In this document: positions 1-11,310 of the stretch, one piece after another
Numbering within the stretch: the first letter of the stretch is position 1
How the letters are laid out: every line of letters begins with the position of its first letter
Origin: Halictus rubicundus
Taxonomy: Eukaryota > Arthropoda > Insecta > Hymenoptera > Halictidae
Assembly (NCBI RefSeq): GCF_050948215.1
Contig: NC_135163.1
Span: 3,658,001-3,722,000, forward strand
Direction of reading: 5' to 3'
DNA length: 64,000 bases
Notes under the pieces: generated by a model
Database searches by the model: none
What the model was told of the DNA's origin: nothing
The model's input: only the letters and a program-made list of their open reading frames with translations
Program-made: the position numbers and the translations under genes

Positions 1-1108
1 ACAGGCACAGATAAAAAGCTTAAAAATCGTGATCTTCACATTTTTCTTCGCAATTGCGATCGCTAACAAAACTAAACTAAAACTAATCTTTCTAAAATCT
101 CAAATAAATTCTGCTTGGTCGACATTTAAAAGAATTATTCGTTTTCAAAGTGGTGCACGAATACTTTTTACCCTGGCCGTACGCGTTTCCTTCCAAATTT
201 CGAATTTACGATGCACGCGAAAGACTCGTTCGATCCCGGCAGTGTTCTCGTAATCATCGGATCGTATTTGAAAATACTTAATCGCCATTGTCGGAACGGC
301 CGTGTTCGAAGTGTACAGTCATCTGGATTATGAATCGGAGCACGCAGAGTCTCTTGATTGGCATTCCGAAAATTTCTATAGCGCGAGCGAACGCGAATCT
401 ATCCGGAGCGGTTCGAAAGGGATTTACTCCAAATTCCTTTATCGGCACAACTATTGTGCACGCTTTCGACGTTTTATTTGGATCTATAGAGCCGCGGCGC
501 ACCGATTCTGTGACGGGAATACCGTCACAGGGACGAAATATTCTTACGGATTCGACTTCTGTATCGATCGGCCGGCGCGGTTGCCAGTAATGGTCGCTTT
601 AAAACCAGAAACCCGACGCATTCATAACCGCCGGCGAAGCGTACGGCACGAGAGATCCATCGAACCAACCTGCCACGAGTAGGATCGATCCCTGCACCGC
701 AAAAACAAAAACAAAAAAAGAAAAAAAAATATAACGACAGCGAACCGTTGCGTGTTTGCGCGTACCGTTATTTTTCCGGTGGAATCCAAAGGACAACGCG
801 GAACGAGAGGTTCCATCGACCTTTTCCGATGCGTAGCTGTTCCATTTCGTGCGGGCACATAAAAATGAAAGCTCGATACCAACCCCGCAGACTGAATTAT
901 GGTCGGGCACGAAAGAATGCTGCTGATGCCATCCGGACTCAAAGTACGATCGACCTTACACCGAGAAAAAACTTGTCCGTTGACAACGCACCTTATTCAC
1001 ACCGGCCTCTTGATAGACTTGGATCTATGCTAGCATAGTTTCCCGATCAGTGAACAAGAGCTTTCACGCGATTCGTGGCTTTCTTTTTGTGTATTGGTTC
1101 GTAGAATA
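1..1108. other. No gene recognised; low-complexity A tract
   Basis: The open frames here are short, overlap on both strands and carry no motif I recognise. An A-rich tract lies near 703-731. The stretch ends at a family A foldback element. Confidence 0.5.
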
Positions 1109-1266
1109 CAGTGAATTCTCGATATATGTCAACAACACGACTCTTGACAGCGTCGTCCAAGAGACATACCCGTGTTACTCGTGAGGTATATATACCCCGC
1201 GGTAGTGGGGATAATTCCGCGACGTTTATCATCCAGGCCTTGGCGACATATATAGAGAAATCACTG
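1109..1266 (-). mobile_element. Family A foldback MITE, copy 1
   Basis: The left end is CAGTGAATTCTCGATATATG after a TA. The right end is the inverted arm with TATATAGAGAAATCACTG. The middle holds one half of the GC-rich hairpin (ACCCCGCGGTAGTGGGG). It is shorter than the 198-bp copy at 18.8 kb and lacks the right-hand TA. No coding capacity. Tc1/mariner-type MITE is inferred from the CAGTG ends and TA sites. Confidence 0.85.
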
Positions 1267-1343
1267 AATTAACTTGCTACATTTTTGTAATGTCATTATC
1301 TCAGGAACACTACTAGATCTTTCGCAGTGAAATGAAATTGAAA

Positions 1344-1532
1344 TTAACACTAGGTTTACAGTTTTTAATTTGTGATTATCGAGATTGTAGAGATGCATCT
1401 ATCAGGAATTATTAAAAAAATGTCTTTCTTCGGGTATATGCTGTCAAAAATGACTAAAAATTTGGATAGACACAATCTTGGTATTTTTATAAAGTAATAG
1501 ACACTTTTAGTGTTCCGTAAACCTAGTGTTAA
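1344..1532. mobile_element. TTAA-flanked MITE with CACTAGGTTTAC ends
   Basis: TTAA lies at both ends (1344-1347 and 1529-1532), with inverted termini CACTAGGTTTAC and GTAAACCTAGTG. The inside is AT-rich and non-coding. TTAA duplication is typical of piggyBac-type elements, so a non-autonomous piggyBac-like element is inferred. Partial relatives occur at 30312-30345, 43440-43518 and 53636-53653. Confidence 0.75.
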
Positions 1533-1550
1533 CTTAATTACGTTATAAGT

Positions 1551-1690
1551 GACCCCCAACTTTGAGGACTGTTTTCACCCCTTTAACGTGGACGACGGCC
1601 AATAAAAAAATATGTGTCCAATATTTTTCTAATAACCAGCTCTTCCCAAAGTTTCATAAAAAATCGGCGTGTATCCCTTGTAAGACCAGT
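1551..1690 (+). repeat. Dispersed repeat, partner at 45.4 kb
   Basis: The block running from CCCCCAACTTTGAGG through TTTCACCCCTTTAACGTGG to the AAAAATC motif near 1660 resembles 45379-45480 in order and sequence. The two copies have diverged. No frame or termini were recognised, so its class is unknown. Confidence 0.5.
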
Positions 1691-2324
1691 TCGAAATCCG
1701 ACAAAATTGACGCTTTGCTATCGTTGGAAATTTCCTGATAATTTCCTGAAAAAACGCGACGGTGAGGATGAACTTGTCCCGTTCGATTTTCTCATATCAA
1801 GATGAACTTCGCTGCACCCTGTAACAGGTCGTGCCGGCATTTTTTTCCCCCTCAGAGGCAAGACGACCTCCTGAGATAGGACAGATGGCGTGACGAATAT
1901 CGCGTTCGACTGGTAATTACCAGCTCGAGGGTATAACGTGGGTAATCAAACGGTCAGACGCTGCCGTTCCCAGAGGGAAAGGCAACCCTTCGTGCCACCC
2001 TGCGACTACGTTGCACCCCTTGTCTCGAAACCGTGCGAGAAGACTTATCGGATCCCGCTAAATATATCAGGCTTATGTCTCTTTCAGTATCCGGGAAACC
2101 TCATCGAAAGTGACTTCATTCGACATCGATTCCCTGTCCATTCGTTTCTCTTTCGTTTAATTGGCTAAGGATCAACTGAACCACGGACGAATAATGCAAT
2201 AACCGGACTACTGCCCGCGCTTGCGCATCCACGAATTACGGTGGATACGACAAGTATTTTAACACTGAATTTCAGATTCTCGAGAAATTGTCAATGCTTC
2301 AACCACGATAATCACAGGGTGTGT
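1691..2324. other. No gene recognised
   Basis: Mixed-composition DNA between two repeats. No open frame has recognisable protein motifs, and no RNA gene or hairpin of note was seen. Confidence 0.5.
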
Positions 2325-2790
2325 TTGTTCAGCAGAAATAATTCTGGCGAGGTAAAAAATAGCGGTTTTTGGTTTTTTTAACTTAACATTTCGAAAAATC
2401 TGAGACAAATATATGTTAATAACCATAACGAGACGCTGAAACTGTAGAAATGTAAAATTAGCATCTCATAACTTGTACAAGAAATCGGAATTTCAATTTT
2501 TTTTACGTTTTAAAATTTGGTTTCGAAGCTAAAAATTCTGAAAAAATTCATAGATGTGCATTCTAATAGCTAAAATATGCCTGATTTTTTTCAGAATTTT
2601 CAATGGAGGAGGATAAGGGAAACTACGGATAAACCTAATTTTCTTTGTCACCCCATTACTTTGCCACCCTCTTGTCGACATATAAGGTTGAAAATTGACA
2701 CAAAGTATTTTCTTTGGATGATCTATCAAATGGACTGTTACAAATTCAATTTGGTTTAGAGGCACTCTTGAAATTACAAGTGATTTGGAA
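2325..2790 (+). repeat. Dispersed repeat, single copy of the 16-kb repeat
   Basis: This block is similar over most of its length to 15940-16420. Shared marks are the AT-rich lead-in, the inverted pair AAAATTCTGAAAAAA and TTTTTTTCAGAATTTT about 45 bp apart, and CACCCCATTACT followed by TACAAATTCAATTTGGTTT. At 16 kb the second half is tandemly amplified; here it is single. No coding frame is shared between the copies, so a non-autonomous mobile element or remnant is likelier than a gene. Confidence 0.7.
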
Positions 2791-2892
2791 AAAAACCTGT
2801 CTATAAGTGTGCATCTGCGACACAGACACAAGCATAACTGTCAGCGATGGTAGGGTTCTCAAACGACTACTGGTTTTGTTAGGGTAGGTTTT

Positions 2893-3180
2893 GTGCAGAG
2901 AGGGTACAGGGGACCACGATCCGGAGGGGTCTGTGGGCGTGGTTTAAGCCACGACGGAGGGGGCTGTGGGCGTGGTTTAAGCCACGACGGAAGGAGCTGT
3001 GGGCGTGGTTTAAGCCACGACGGAGGGAGCTGTGGGCGTGGTTTAAGCCACGACGGAGGGAGCTGTGGGCGTGGTTTAAGCTACAACGTAGGGGAATATG
3101 GGCCTGGTTTAAGCCACGACGTAGGGGAATATGGGGGCCTGGTTTAAACCACACGGAGGGGACTGTGGACGTGGTCCCAG
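2893..3180 (+). repeat. 33-bp tandem repeat with hairpin in each unit
   Basis: About eight to nine units of 33 bp, the clearest at 2930-3100. Each holds GTGGGCGTGGTTTAAGCCAC, in which CGTGG and CCACG can pair around TTTAAG. Units decay towards the right. Because 33 is divisible by three, the array stays open in several frames and gives repetitive peptides on both strands. These look like a consequence of the period, with no sign of a real gene. Confidence 0.9.
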
Positions 3181-4493
3181 CCACGCCCACCGGGGGGTCG
3201 ATCTGGAGGTAAAGCTGTCTCGAGTCATCGTCTTAAATCGAAAGAGGACTATATTCGTATTCAGCACATCAAACCGAGCATAGAATGACGTACATCTATA
3301 ACAGGTGTCATAAAATTTGGGGGAGGGGCATTTCTGAGATCTTACCCACATAAATATTGAATGGTTCTTTTTAACACCGTCTCTAGTTCTTTCTAAGATG
3401 GTATAAACCGTGCAATTTCTACAGAGATCACTCACGTCGGGAGCGGCTCGTCGCGTCGTCAAAAACGAAACGTAAAACGCGTTCGCCAGGAACAACGAGG
3501 CAACTGTAGCCGGGATAAAGGGTTGTCGATGGGAACGCGAACGGTATCTGCAAAGACACGCTCATTTCCGTTCTACGCGCCTTGAACGGCGGAACCTAAA
3601 CGGCTGTTTACTTTAAAAGGCAGCGGAATGTAGTGTGCGAAGGGTTGCAAAGCAGGGGCGAGCCGTGACGGAACGGGACGTGGGCCGAAAGGGTCTCGCG
3701 CGCAATTTTCAGACAATTTCAGGTAATAAGTTTTGCATGTGAAATTGCAGTAATACGTTTTCCCGGCGGGTAAGTCGGGTGTACGTTATGCAAAGGCCAG
3801 TCTCTTCCTGCTTCTCTCTTTCGGTCGGACGGTAATGGCCGGCGTGTACCGTCAGGTCAACCTTCCGGATGCTACTTACCAGTGCTCATCCTCCATCCCC
3901 TCTTCCCTTTCCGTTCCTTCTTCCGCTCTTTCACCCTCTCCCTCTCGCTTTGCATTCGTTTATCAGCACCGTCGCCCCTCTTTAGGCCACTTCCTACTTG
4001 GATGTCCTGTTCCGCTGGCTGACCCTTTTTGGATGATCCTTGGATGGGAGGTACTGTTAGGCAAAAGAGACTGCACAGGCACGGTCCCCGCTAACCAAAA
4101 ACACGCGGAACACCTACCCCCAACAAAGGACCAGAGGCATACAACGGAACATTATGTCTTGTAAATGATTCGTCTGTGTGCGAAGCTCTGAGCGAAGTCC
4201 TAAAACTCTGAGTGGAGCCCTAAAAAATTTTGGCACATAATAAATGTCATTCTACTCGTGTTGATGCACAGTGGACTCCCTATTGTCCGGTCTCGTCTTA
4301 ACCGACCTCCCACGAACGTTGCCGATTGCTATTTTTCTACAGCAATAATGGACTTCAAGACAGTAAACAATATATTTATATAATTAATCTGAGATATCAA
4401 GGTGACCTTTAGGTTTCGTATCAGAATGAATGTTTTTTATATACATGATTTGAAAGAGTATTCAATGCTAAGGAAAAAATGTTGAGGTATATA
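3181..4493. other. No gene recognised; foldback fragment near 3250
   Basis: Bases 3250-3312 resemble the foldback arm at 51049-51150 (shared CATCAAACCGA and TAGAATGACGTA-like motifs). Bases 3890-3955 are pyrimidine-rich. The 109-codon frame at 3835-4164 crosses this pyrimidine tract and shows no domain. Confidence 0.45.
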
Positions 4494-4671
4494 CAGTGGT
4501 TACTTTATATATGTCCCAAATGCCTACGCGATAAAAGTCCCAGAACTATCCTCACTGCCGCGGGGTATCCCCCGTGAGGGGTCACGTACCGTCTCTAGCT
4601 TCTTGGCCCCTCAGAGGGTATACCCCGCAGCAGTGGGGTCTAGATTTGCGACATATATCGAGGAAAGACTG
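4494..4671 (+). mobile_element. Family A foldback MITE, copy 2
   Basis: TA then CAGTG at the left, with the inverted arm CATATATCGAGGAAAGACTG at the right. The middle has CACTGCCGCGGGGTA and its partner TACCCCGCAGCAGTGGGG, giving a strong GC-rich stem inside AT-rich arms. No coding capacity. Confidence 0.85.
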
Positions 4672-4839
4672 TAATTACTTTACTGTCTTTGCCAAGCGAT
4701 TCGGCCAATAGCGGAAGACGTGTCGCGCGAGGTGGGGATATCACGTGGTACCAACAAGTTCACTGCCATCTTCCAGTGAACGCACAGTACATATTTCTTA
4801 CAACTTAATAGAACCACTAAAGAGAGTAATAAATAGCTA

Positions 4840-5014
4840 CAGGGAATTCTCGATATATGTCCACAACACGGGTATTGCCAGCGACGTGTATCGTCCAGGA
4901 GAAACCGACCCGTATTATGTTTACACTTTCTTCGTGGGTATACCTCGCGGTAGTGGGGACAGTTCCGCGACGTTTATCATCCAGGCCTTGACGACATATA
5001 TAGAGAAATCACTG
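4840..5014 (-). mobile_element. Family A foldback MITE, copy 3
   Basis: Begins CAGGGAATTCTCGATATATG and ends TATAGAGAAATCACTG followed by TA. It carries the arm motifs for the TGTCCACAACACGGG side and the TTTATCATCCAGG side. The left half of the GC hairpin is eroded and only CTCGCGGTAGTGGGG remains. It lies 168 bp from copy 2 in opposite orientation. Confidence 0.85.
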
Positions 5015-5920
5015 TATTTGGTTCGAATGTCTCGCAATTACCGGAAACAGTTTTTATTTTGCACAAAGATTCGCACGATTGAAGAAGACTAAAACTTCTG
5101 CATACATATAATATGTTCGCGGAAAGTTTGAATGGAGTCTTTCATTTTTGAACTGCGAAACCTCTCCGGTCATTCGTACCTCGGGATTATGAGGAAAATG
5201 ATGGACGGTATAGTGACGCGGGGATCGATTCAAAAAAGCGCAACGTCGTGTCGAGTGGAAATACGAGACACTCCGCCGCTTTCGAGTGTCTTCGACGTTA
5301 GGTTCCGGGAGGGGAGGCTGGAGAGTGTCGATCGTGAAGCACTTTTCGAGCGGCGTCTTAAGTTTCCGTGACTGTAGAATGGAAAGGGGCCGGATGAATG
5401 CCGAGGAAATCTGAGATTCACGGGGATACCCGTCCGGGGCAAAAGTAACGAGGCCTCTCCGCGAATCGGGTGAAGGCTGTCCTTTCGTCGAAACGCGTCG
5501 AAAGTGGGTCGCATAAACGTATCGGTAAAATGTTACCGTTTCTGCAGCACTTTTGGCCCTCGACTTCGCGCGTCGGGAATCGTATAAACGCTCTTGAAAA
5601 TAATCACCGGACCGTGAATACGTGTCCGCAGCGTGTTCTCCGCTTTCAGAGATTGTCCCGCACAACACGGGGCCACCAAAGAATTTATTTCGCCAAACGA
5701 GGGCCAGATGTTTATAAATGAAGTGCGAGCTTGATTAAACTCTGTCATATTCTTCGCCGCGTTCCGTTTAACACGTATTCGGGCAATTTGCGTAAAATCT
5801 GCATAAGAGACTCATAATCAGCGCGCGCACTTTTTTGGCGTGTGCAGATACCTCACTGGAACGGATGAACCGTTTATTATGATTGCTTTGACGTAGCTAT
5901 TGAACGCACTTTTTCATTGG
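5015..5920. other. No gene recognised; GC-richer patch
   Basis: Bases 5200-5700 are richer in CpG and leave frames open on both strands, up to 204 codons on the minus strand at 5054-5668. That frame runs into family A sequence and has no recognised motif. I treat it as chance, with low certainty. Confidence 0.4.
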
Positions 5921-6830
5921 ACGAAGCCTAGGTGCTGTACTAAATGGAAATACTTTCCCTTATTAATGTTATAACTGGTAATTAATCAGTAGCTCTTTGT
6001 CTTTGTAACGGATGGAACAAATTTTTATTTCGTATAAAGATCTGAGGCTGATTAGAGACTGGATGAAGCCTAGAAGCGAAATTAAAATATTAATGTTATG
6101 ACTAGAAATTAATGAGTAGCTGATTAATGAGTAAAAAATATTAATGTTATGACTAGAAATTAATGAGTAGCTCTTAGTCTTTATAATAGATGGAAAAATT
6201 TTTGATTTCATATAAAGATCTGAGGCTGATTAGAGGCTGGATGTAAGCCTAGGTGCGGGCCTAAATTAAAATACTTTCCCTTATTAATGTAACAACTAGA
6301 AATTAATGAGTGGCTCTTAGTCTTTGTAACAGATGGAACAAATTTTTATTTCGTATAAAGGTCTGAGGCTGATTAGAGGCTGAATGAAGCCTAGGCGCTG
6401 GTCTAAATTGAAATACTTTCCCTTATTAATGTTATAACTAGTAATTAATAAGTATCTCCGAGTCTTTGTAACGGATGGACAAATTTTTATTTCATATAAA
6501 GATCTGAGGCTGATTAGAGGCTGAATGAAGCCTAGGCGCTGGTCGAAATTAAAATATTAATGTTATGACTTGAAATTAATGAGTAGCTGATTAATGAGTA
6601 AAAAATATTAATGTTATGACTAGAAATTAATGAGTAGCTCTTAGTCTTTGTAATAGATGGAAAAATTTTTGATTTCATATAAAGATCTGAGGCTGATTAG
6701 AGGCTGGATGTAAGCCAAGGTGCGGGCCTAAATTAAAATACTTTCCCTCAATAATGTTACAACTAGAAATTAATGAGTGGCTCTTAGTCTTTGTAATAGA
6801 TGGAACAAATTTTTATTTTACAATATATAT
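5921..6830 (+). repeat. Higher-order tandem array (six units, 464-bp super-period)
   Basis: The phrase CTTTGTAA-AGATGGA recurs at about 5998, 6177, 6316, 6461, 6641 and 6788. Spacings are 179, 139, 145, 180 and 147 bp, so one long unit is followed by two short ones and the set repeats at 463-464 bp. The long unit carries an extra copy of TTAATGTTATGACTAG. Each unit includes AAGATCTGAGGCTGATTAGA. AT-rich and non-coding. Confidence 0.9.
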
Positions 6831-7863
6831 ATATAGATCTGCAGTCTTGCGGTATTTTGATAATACAACTGTAGTATGTCTGCATGACTCCGTATACTAC
6901 TCCGCTCTTATTAATCAACAGCGGATCTTCGCCTGCGTATAATGTACGGAACAATTCACAGTACCACATAAACTATTCAAAACCAATAGCTTCGGTTTCA
7001 CCGTCTGCATCCCCGAAAACGTAAATTCGCCTGAACATCTGGGATCTAGAGTGCGATTAATATCCCGTGCACTGTACTCTCTCGTTGTTCCGTCGTCACT
7101 ATTAATAAATTTTCCGCGTAAACAAATCGAACGTGGGCGCACGGTTACGTTACGGTACAACACTTGAAACGAAAGAACGCGATATAGGATATGCGACTGG
7201 AGAATCGAACTTAAAAATAACTTTCGCGTGACGTCGCGTCGGCCGAGAGACGCTCTGTCCTTTGTTCGCCGTCCAGGCGAATAAAACGGCAAACAAAAGT
7301 TCCTCGTTAGGAACGCTGTCTTTTTATTCACCGGCGCGGACAAGTTTGAACAATCAAGGGGTAAAAAAAGGAACTCGATTCGAAATCAGCGTCAGCCCCT
7401 CTGCTCGGGGCTGGCCGTGTTATAAAACATACTACTGGACGAAATGATAGCACACGTGTGCTGTCTTCAACTTCTCCAAGACGTAGCATTTCTCAATGAA
7501 ACGTACCGTAATTGTTGCGACACGGGAAGGAGGAACCTGCTGGTAAATAGAGTTCACTGGCTTTCTTAGTAAGCAACATACTACCTACCATTAATAACAA
7601 GATATATTCGCCTTTAGTACAATTACAATGATAATTAATAGCGAAAATTGATCAGACACTATTCGCCTTGCCTGTGTAATAAATACAGTGTTTCAGTGTA
7701 CATTTCCTTAACCGTTTCTTAGGCTTAATATTACTTGATTTGACAAAAGTTGACAAAACCTTTAAAAATTAATGCACGCGAGTATAGAGTAATGACTGTA
7801 TACTAATATAAAACTGAATACTAAACATATGTATATCAAAAATGTTGATATGAGATATGAACA
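6831..7863. other. No gene recognised
   Basis: After a short TATATATA run at 6823-6832 the DNA looks single copy. The minus-strand frame at 6915-7343 (142 codons) has no motif I know and ordinary composition. No splice-bounded exon could be argued. Confidence 0.45.
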
Positions 7864-8047
7864 CAGTGATTTCTCTATATATGTCGCCAAGGCCTGGATG
7901 ATAAACGTCGCGGAATTATCCCCACTGTGAGGAGCCCCTAAGCTCGAAAGACCTCGGTTCCTGAGGAGTGTAAGGTCGCGTGTGTCTCCTGGCCGATATA
8001 TGTCCGTGGCTAGACCCGTGTTTTGGACATATACCGAGTAAACTCTG
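7864..8047 (+). mobile_element. Family A foldback MITE, copy 4
   Basis: CAGTGATTTCTCTATATATG at the left and GACATATACCGAGTAAACTCTG plus TA at the right (split here into its two halves GACATATACC and GAGTAAACTCTG). The GC-rich hairpin is mostly lost: ATCCCCACTG is followed directly by GAGGAGCC. The right half belongs to the variant ending in GAGTAAAC. Confidence 0.8.
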
Positions 8048-8688
8048 TACTGTCTTACAGTTTTATTAATTATTTATTTTAAGTTTCCTGGAACCGTGGC
8101 TAGAACTGCGTGGAGTGGGGTACAACACGGTAATAAACAATAACAACGGGAATGCAGGAAAACGAAAATTCTCACTACAATACACGCTTATTCATTCGTT
8201 TTCTTAAACGTTTGACAGTTTTATCGCGGGGTGTATCATTTTGTCGAGGAGTGTAAAATAATTGTCGGCGACTTCTAACGCGCGAAATCATATTCAATAT
8301 TTTATTGTGGGCGCGTGAACGGCCTCCCCCTCGCGCCCGTGGTTTTTCGTAATTAAAACACGACGTCACACGCCGCAACTTGCCGGGCGTGATTTCATTG
8401 TCCGCCGGCCGGACATGCCACGCAGTACCATTTTTTTTTTCCACTCCCCATTTCCCCGCGAATTTCGGACTTCCGAGCATAATAAATTCTGCTGCTCTCT
8501 TTTGCCCGTTCGTTCCAACTATGCTTATGTTTCGCTCGTGCGCGCACGCGATGTCGCGGACTAATTAAAAACAAACATCGTAGAAAAATTATTCTACGCG
8601 TTCGAGGAAGTGTCGCGGAGACCGTGGACGCGTAATAACTCGAGAACACACTCGTGTCCGCCGGCATGACAACCGCGAATTAGCGCTG
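8048..8688. other. No gene recognised
   Basis: CpG-rich in 8200-8560. The ORFs of 62-101 codons on both strands overlap one another and show no motif. Confidence 0.45.
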
Positions 8689-8802
8689 AAATATTAATAA
8701 AACGGGATAATTGAATTCTCTGCAATTTATAAGCGCTAATTCGCCCCTTGTCACCTAATATTCAAGTGATCGTAACTGTTAAGACGTGCGATCGCATGAG
8801 CC
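8689..8802 (+). repeat. Duplicated segment, copy with empty TTAA site
   Basis: Contains GAATTCTCTGCAATTTATAA, then CGTAACTGTTAAGACGTGCG, then GCATGAGCCACG. The same text recurs about 160 bp downstream at 8850-8937 and 9180-9207, where a 242-bp element interrupts it at the TTAA. This copy therefore preserves the uninterrupted target. Confidence 0.85.
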
Positions 8803-8849
8803 ACGGGTTGAAAACTAGGGCTTGCAAAATGTAGTCATTGTCTGGCGAT

Positions 8850-9207
8850 ATTAGTAAAACGGAAAAATTGAATTCTCTGCAATTTATAAGCGCTAATTCG
8901 CCCCGTCACCTAATATTCAAGTGCTCGTAACTGTTAACCCTTAGCACTCGAATGGCCACTGTAAGGCACCACTAAAAATTGCTCTATCGTTATTGAAAAT
9001 ATTTTTTACATTATTCAATTTGTTCGTACTTAATAAGTTACTAAACACTTCAGTATTGTACGAGGAAATCGCACCATATTCGTATGTATAACACGAAACA
9101 GAAAATATATACAAGGGAAATATTCTAGGTCGGAAGAAATATTTCGTTTCAGAGTTAAAATAGTTTCGAGTGCAAAGGGTTAAGACGTGCAATCGCATGA
9201 GCCACGC
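8850..9207 (+). repeat. Duplicated segment, copy interrupted by a TTAA element
   Basis: Second copy of the 8689-8802 duplication. It matches from GATATTAGTAAAACGG to CGTAACTG, is broken at TTAA (8934-8937), and resumes after the second TTAA (9180-9183) with GACGTGCAATCGCATGAGCC. Confidence 0.85.
8938..9179. mobile_element. TTAA-type MITE with CCCTTNGCACTCG ends
   Basis: A 242-bp element between two TTAA sites, with termini CCCTTAGCACTCG and CGAGTGCAAAGGG. The inside is AT-rich and non-coding. The intact target is visible in the neighbouring duplicate, which shows that TTAA was duplicated on insertion. A sister copy of 241 bp lies at 29329-29569. TTAA duplication and CCC termini are known features of piggyBac-type elements, so a non-autonomous member is inferred. 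Confidence 0.88.
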
Positions 9208-9211
9208 CCCT

Positions 9212-9450
9212 AGTGGGAGATTAAGACTTGTCTCTCCACTCTAACTTCCCCTTCTACCGTGCTACTCCCCCATTCTGCGGCAGCGAGGTCACGTGACAAT
9301 TTTTAAAGAATATACTACACCTTACAATTCTCACTACCATATATTACAATTCTGTTCTTGTCCTCGCTTGTGCGTCTGCGTCGTAACTAACTCCTCAATT
9401 TCCCCTCAATTCGTGCTGCCTCCCCTCATCTGGTGACACTGGGCCCGGGC
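9212..9450 (-). mobile_element. CAGAT-ended repeat (family B), copy 1
   Basis: Starts AGATTAAGACTTGT and ends CCCTCATCTGG, with CTCAATTCGTGCTGCCTCCC inside. The reverse complement matches 20413-20626 and 26367-26470. Includes the palindrome GTCACGTGAC. Non-coding. Confidence 0.7.
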
Positions 9451-11239
9451 AACTTGCGGCTCGCGAGCCGCAGACGACTCCTCTCCCTACTCCTGGTTGC
9501 TCCCCACCAAACTCCTGTGGAGTATAGATGTATACGCATGTATTTGCAGTCATGCGGTCATGCGGTCACGTGATTCAACGCAGGAAATAGTTGTGAGTGG
9601 GGGAACCAAGAGAGAGCGGGAAGAAGTTGGCCGGGCCTGGTGTAGAGCAGAGTACAAAGTTGAGGTTATGGCGTCACATGCGGTATAGAATAAAGTGTAT
9701 TACACCAGTTGAGTTATTATACCGTGAAATCCCAACAGTAACTTCAGCTTTTGTTTCGCTCTTCTGATTTTTTTTTTTTTTGGTTTACCCTTTACTCTGA
9801 AGCATTTTTTTTTATCTCTCCGTCAGTTTATACGCTTTCGAGGAAAGTTTACGCGATAATAAATATGCAAAATGATGTTCCGACGTATCGTCGATCGAAG
9901 CTGCGGACGGGTTTTACATGTTTATCTCGGAGATTCGCACGATCCATTATCGTCGGTGAATCTTTATGATCCGACCATACAAACGACAGTCAGCCCGGTT
10001 TATTTCAGCATTTTCCCATGGCCTAGTTTTATTACCGTGTTACACCTATCCGAACAGCAAAGTCACACGAAAGTGGCGGCGCTCGTAAAATTTCTTGGGC
10101 CGCGAAGTTCTTATTAACCGTAATAAAATTTGCGTCTTTTTACAGCCTCGTCCCCAGCCTGCTCCCGAAGCTGACCGTGGTGTCCGAACTTATCCGCTTC
10201 TTAATCTTTACCGCCCACTTCGACGTTTCCCGATTTCTGAGTACGAACAATAACGTTCAACTCTCAATTTCAGAAGAAATATTTCGTGCGAGAAAACAGA
10301 GGGGTTCTATAAAAGTGTCACAAAATCGTATAACTCGGACATTTGCTATACTATCATCGTGATAACCGGATCGTTAAGCTGCGCCAAAGGTGAATTCAAT
10401 GATATCAAAATTATTTCCATCGTTCTGAAATTATTTTTCCAAAGAACGGCAATTTTATTTGACCCCTGTTTCTTACAATTGTAGCAGACCATTTTTAATC
10501 TGTACAGTTTTGTCATCTTCGAGATGAAATCCAAATTTACAGCAAGCGACAACAATATATCCCCGCCATTTAGAAGCCAGATCGCAATTTGCATGCCAGA
10601 CAAGATTTACCAACGTCTGCGTAGGACCCCCCACCCCCCTGTTCGGAAGATGAACAATTATTCGTAGTATCAGAGCAATCGGTGCACGAATCAGGCAATG
10701 ATAAACGTCAGGCTGTAGCGCAGTTGCCATAACTTAACAAGATTGAAGGCTGCGCGTTGCGGTAGGCTCGAGTAGATCTGTCACAATTTCTCCTAGTTAA
10801 TTATTGCTGATCCGTGTCCTCTTGATCTACAACAATCGTCTGTGTATTCCACGCGGACGCATTTGTCCACAATAGACATACCACGACAGTTTAGATCACT
10901 TTCTAAGAGTTGCACGGAGAGAGACACTCAAATACGTAAAACTTTATCAATACATGGGGGGTAACTTCTCCCCCTCAACTCGAGTCGATTCCCCTAATCT
11001 GGCGACTCTGGCCGTGGGTAAATCCGGTATCCGGTTTATGTTTTCGTATTCGTAATGAATTCTCACTATGTTCCAGAATATTTTATTAATATGCTAGAAT
11101 TTTACTTTGAATGACGTTTCTGTTTTAACGCGGTAGGGTGAGTTATTTCAAATGGTCCTTCTTAGTGACTCTGTATATTATTGTAGAACAGTATTAGGAC
11201 ATAACCGATCGGGAAACACCGCCGTCTTCAGTCAAGATA
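9451..11239. other. No gene recognised; family B fragment near 10.97 kb
   Basis: Bases 10965-10998 carry a family B end (CCCCTAATCTGGCGACTCTGG). A T tract lies near 9768-9782. The frames present are below 90 codons and on both strands. I see no exon, RNA gene or further repeat that I can support. Confidence 0.45.
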
Positions 11240-11310
11240 CAGTCTTTTCTCGATTCGTGTCACAAGTACCTAGCTGATAAAAGTCGCAGAACTATCCCCA
11301 CTACTTCGAC
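11240..11310 (+). mobile_element. Family A foldback MITE, copy 5 (left end only)
   Basis: TA then CAGTCTTTTCTCGATT, followed by GATAAAAGTCGCAGAACTAT and CCCCACTAC. The rest is missing, so this is a truncated copy. Confidence 0.65.

Noticed and set aside
2879..3190. Repetitive histidine- or glycine-rich peptides on both strands
   Set aside because: Produced by a 33-bp tandem repeat whose period is a multiple of three.
5054..5668. 204-codon minus-strand frame
   Set aside because: Ends near a family A element in GC-rich DNA. No recognisable motif and competing frames exist on the other strand.
5921..6830. CRISPR-like array
   Set aside because: Units are long tandem repeats without unique spacers of constant length, in what appears to be a eukaryotic genome.
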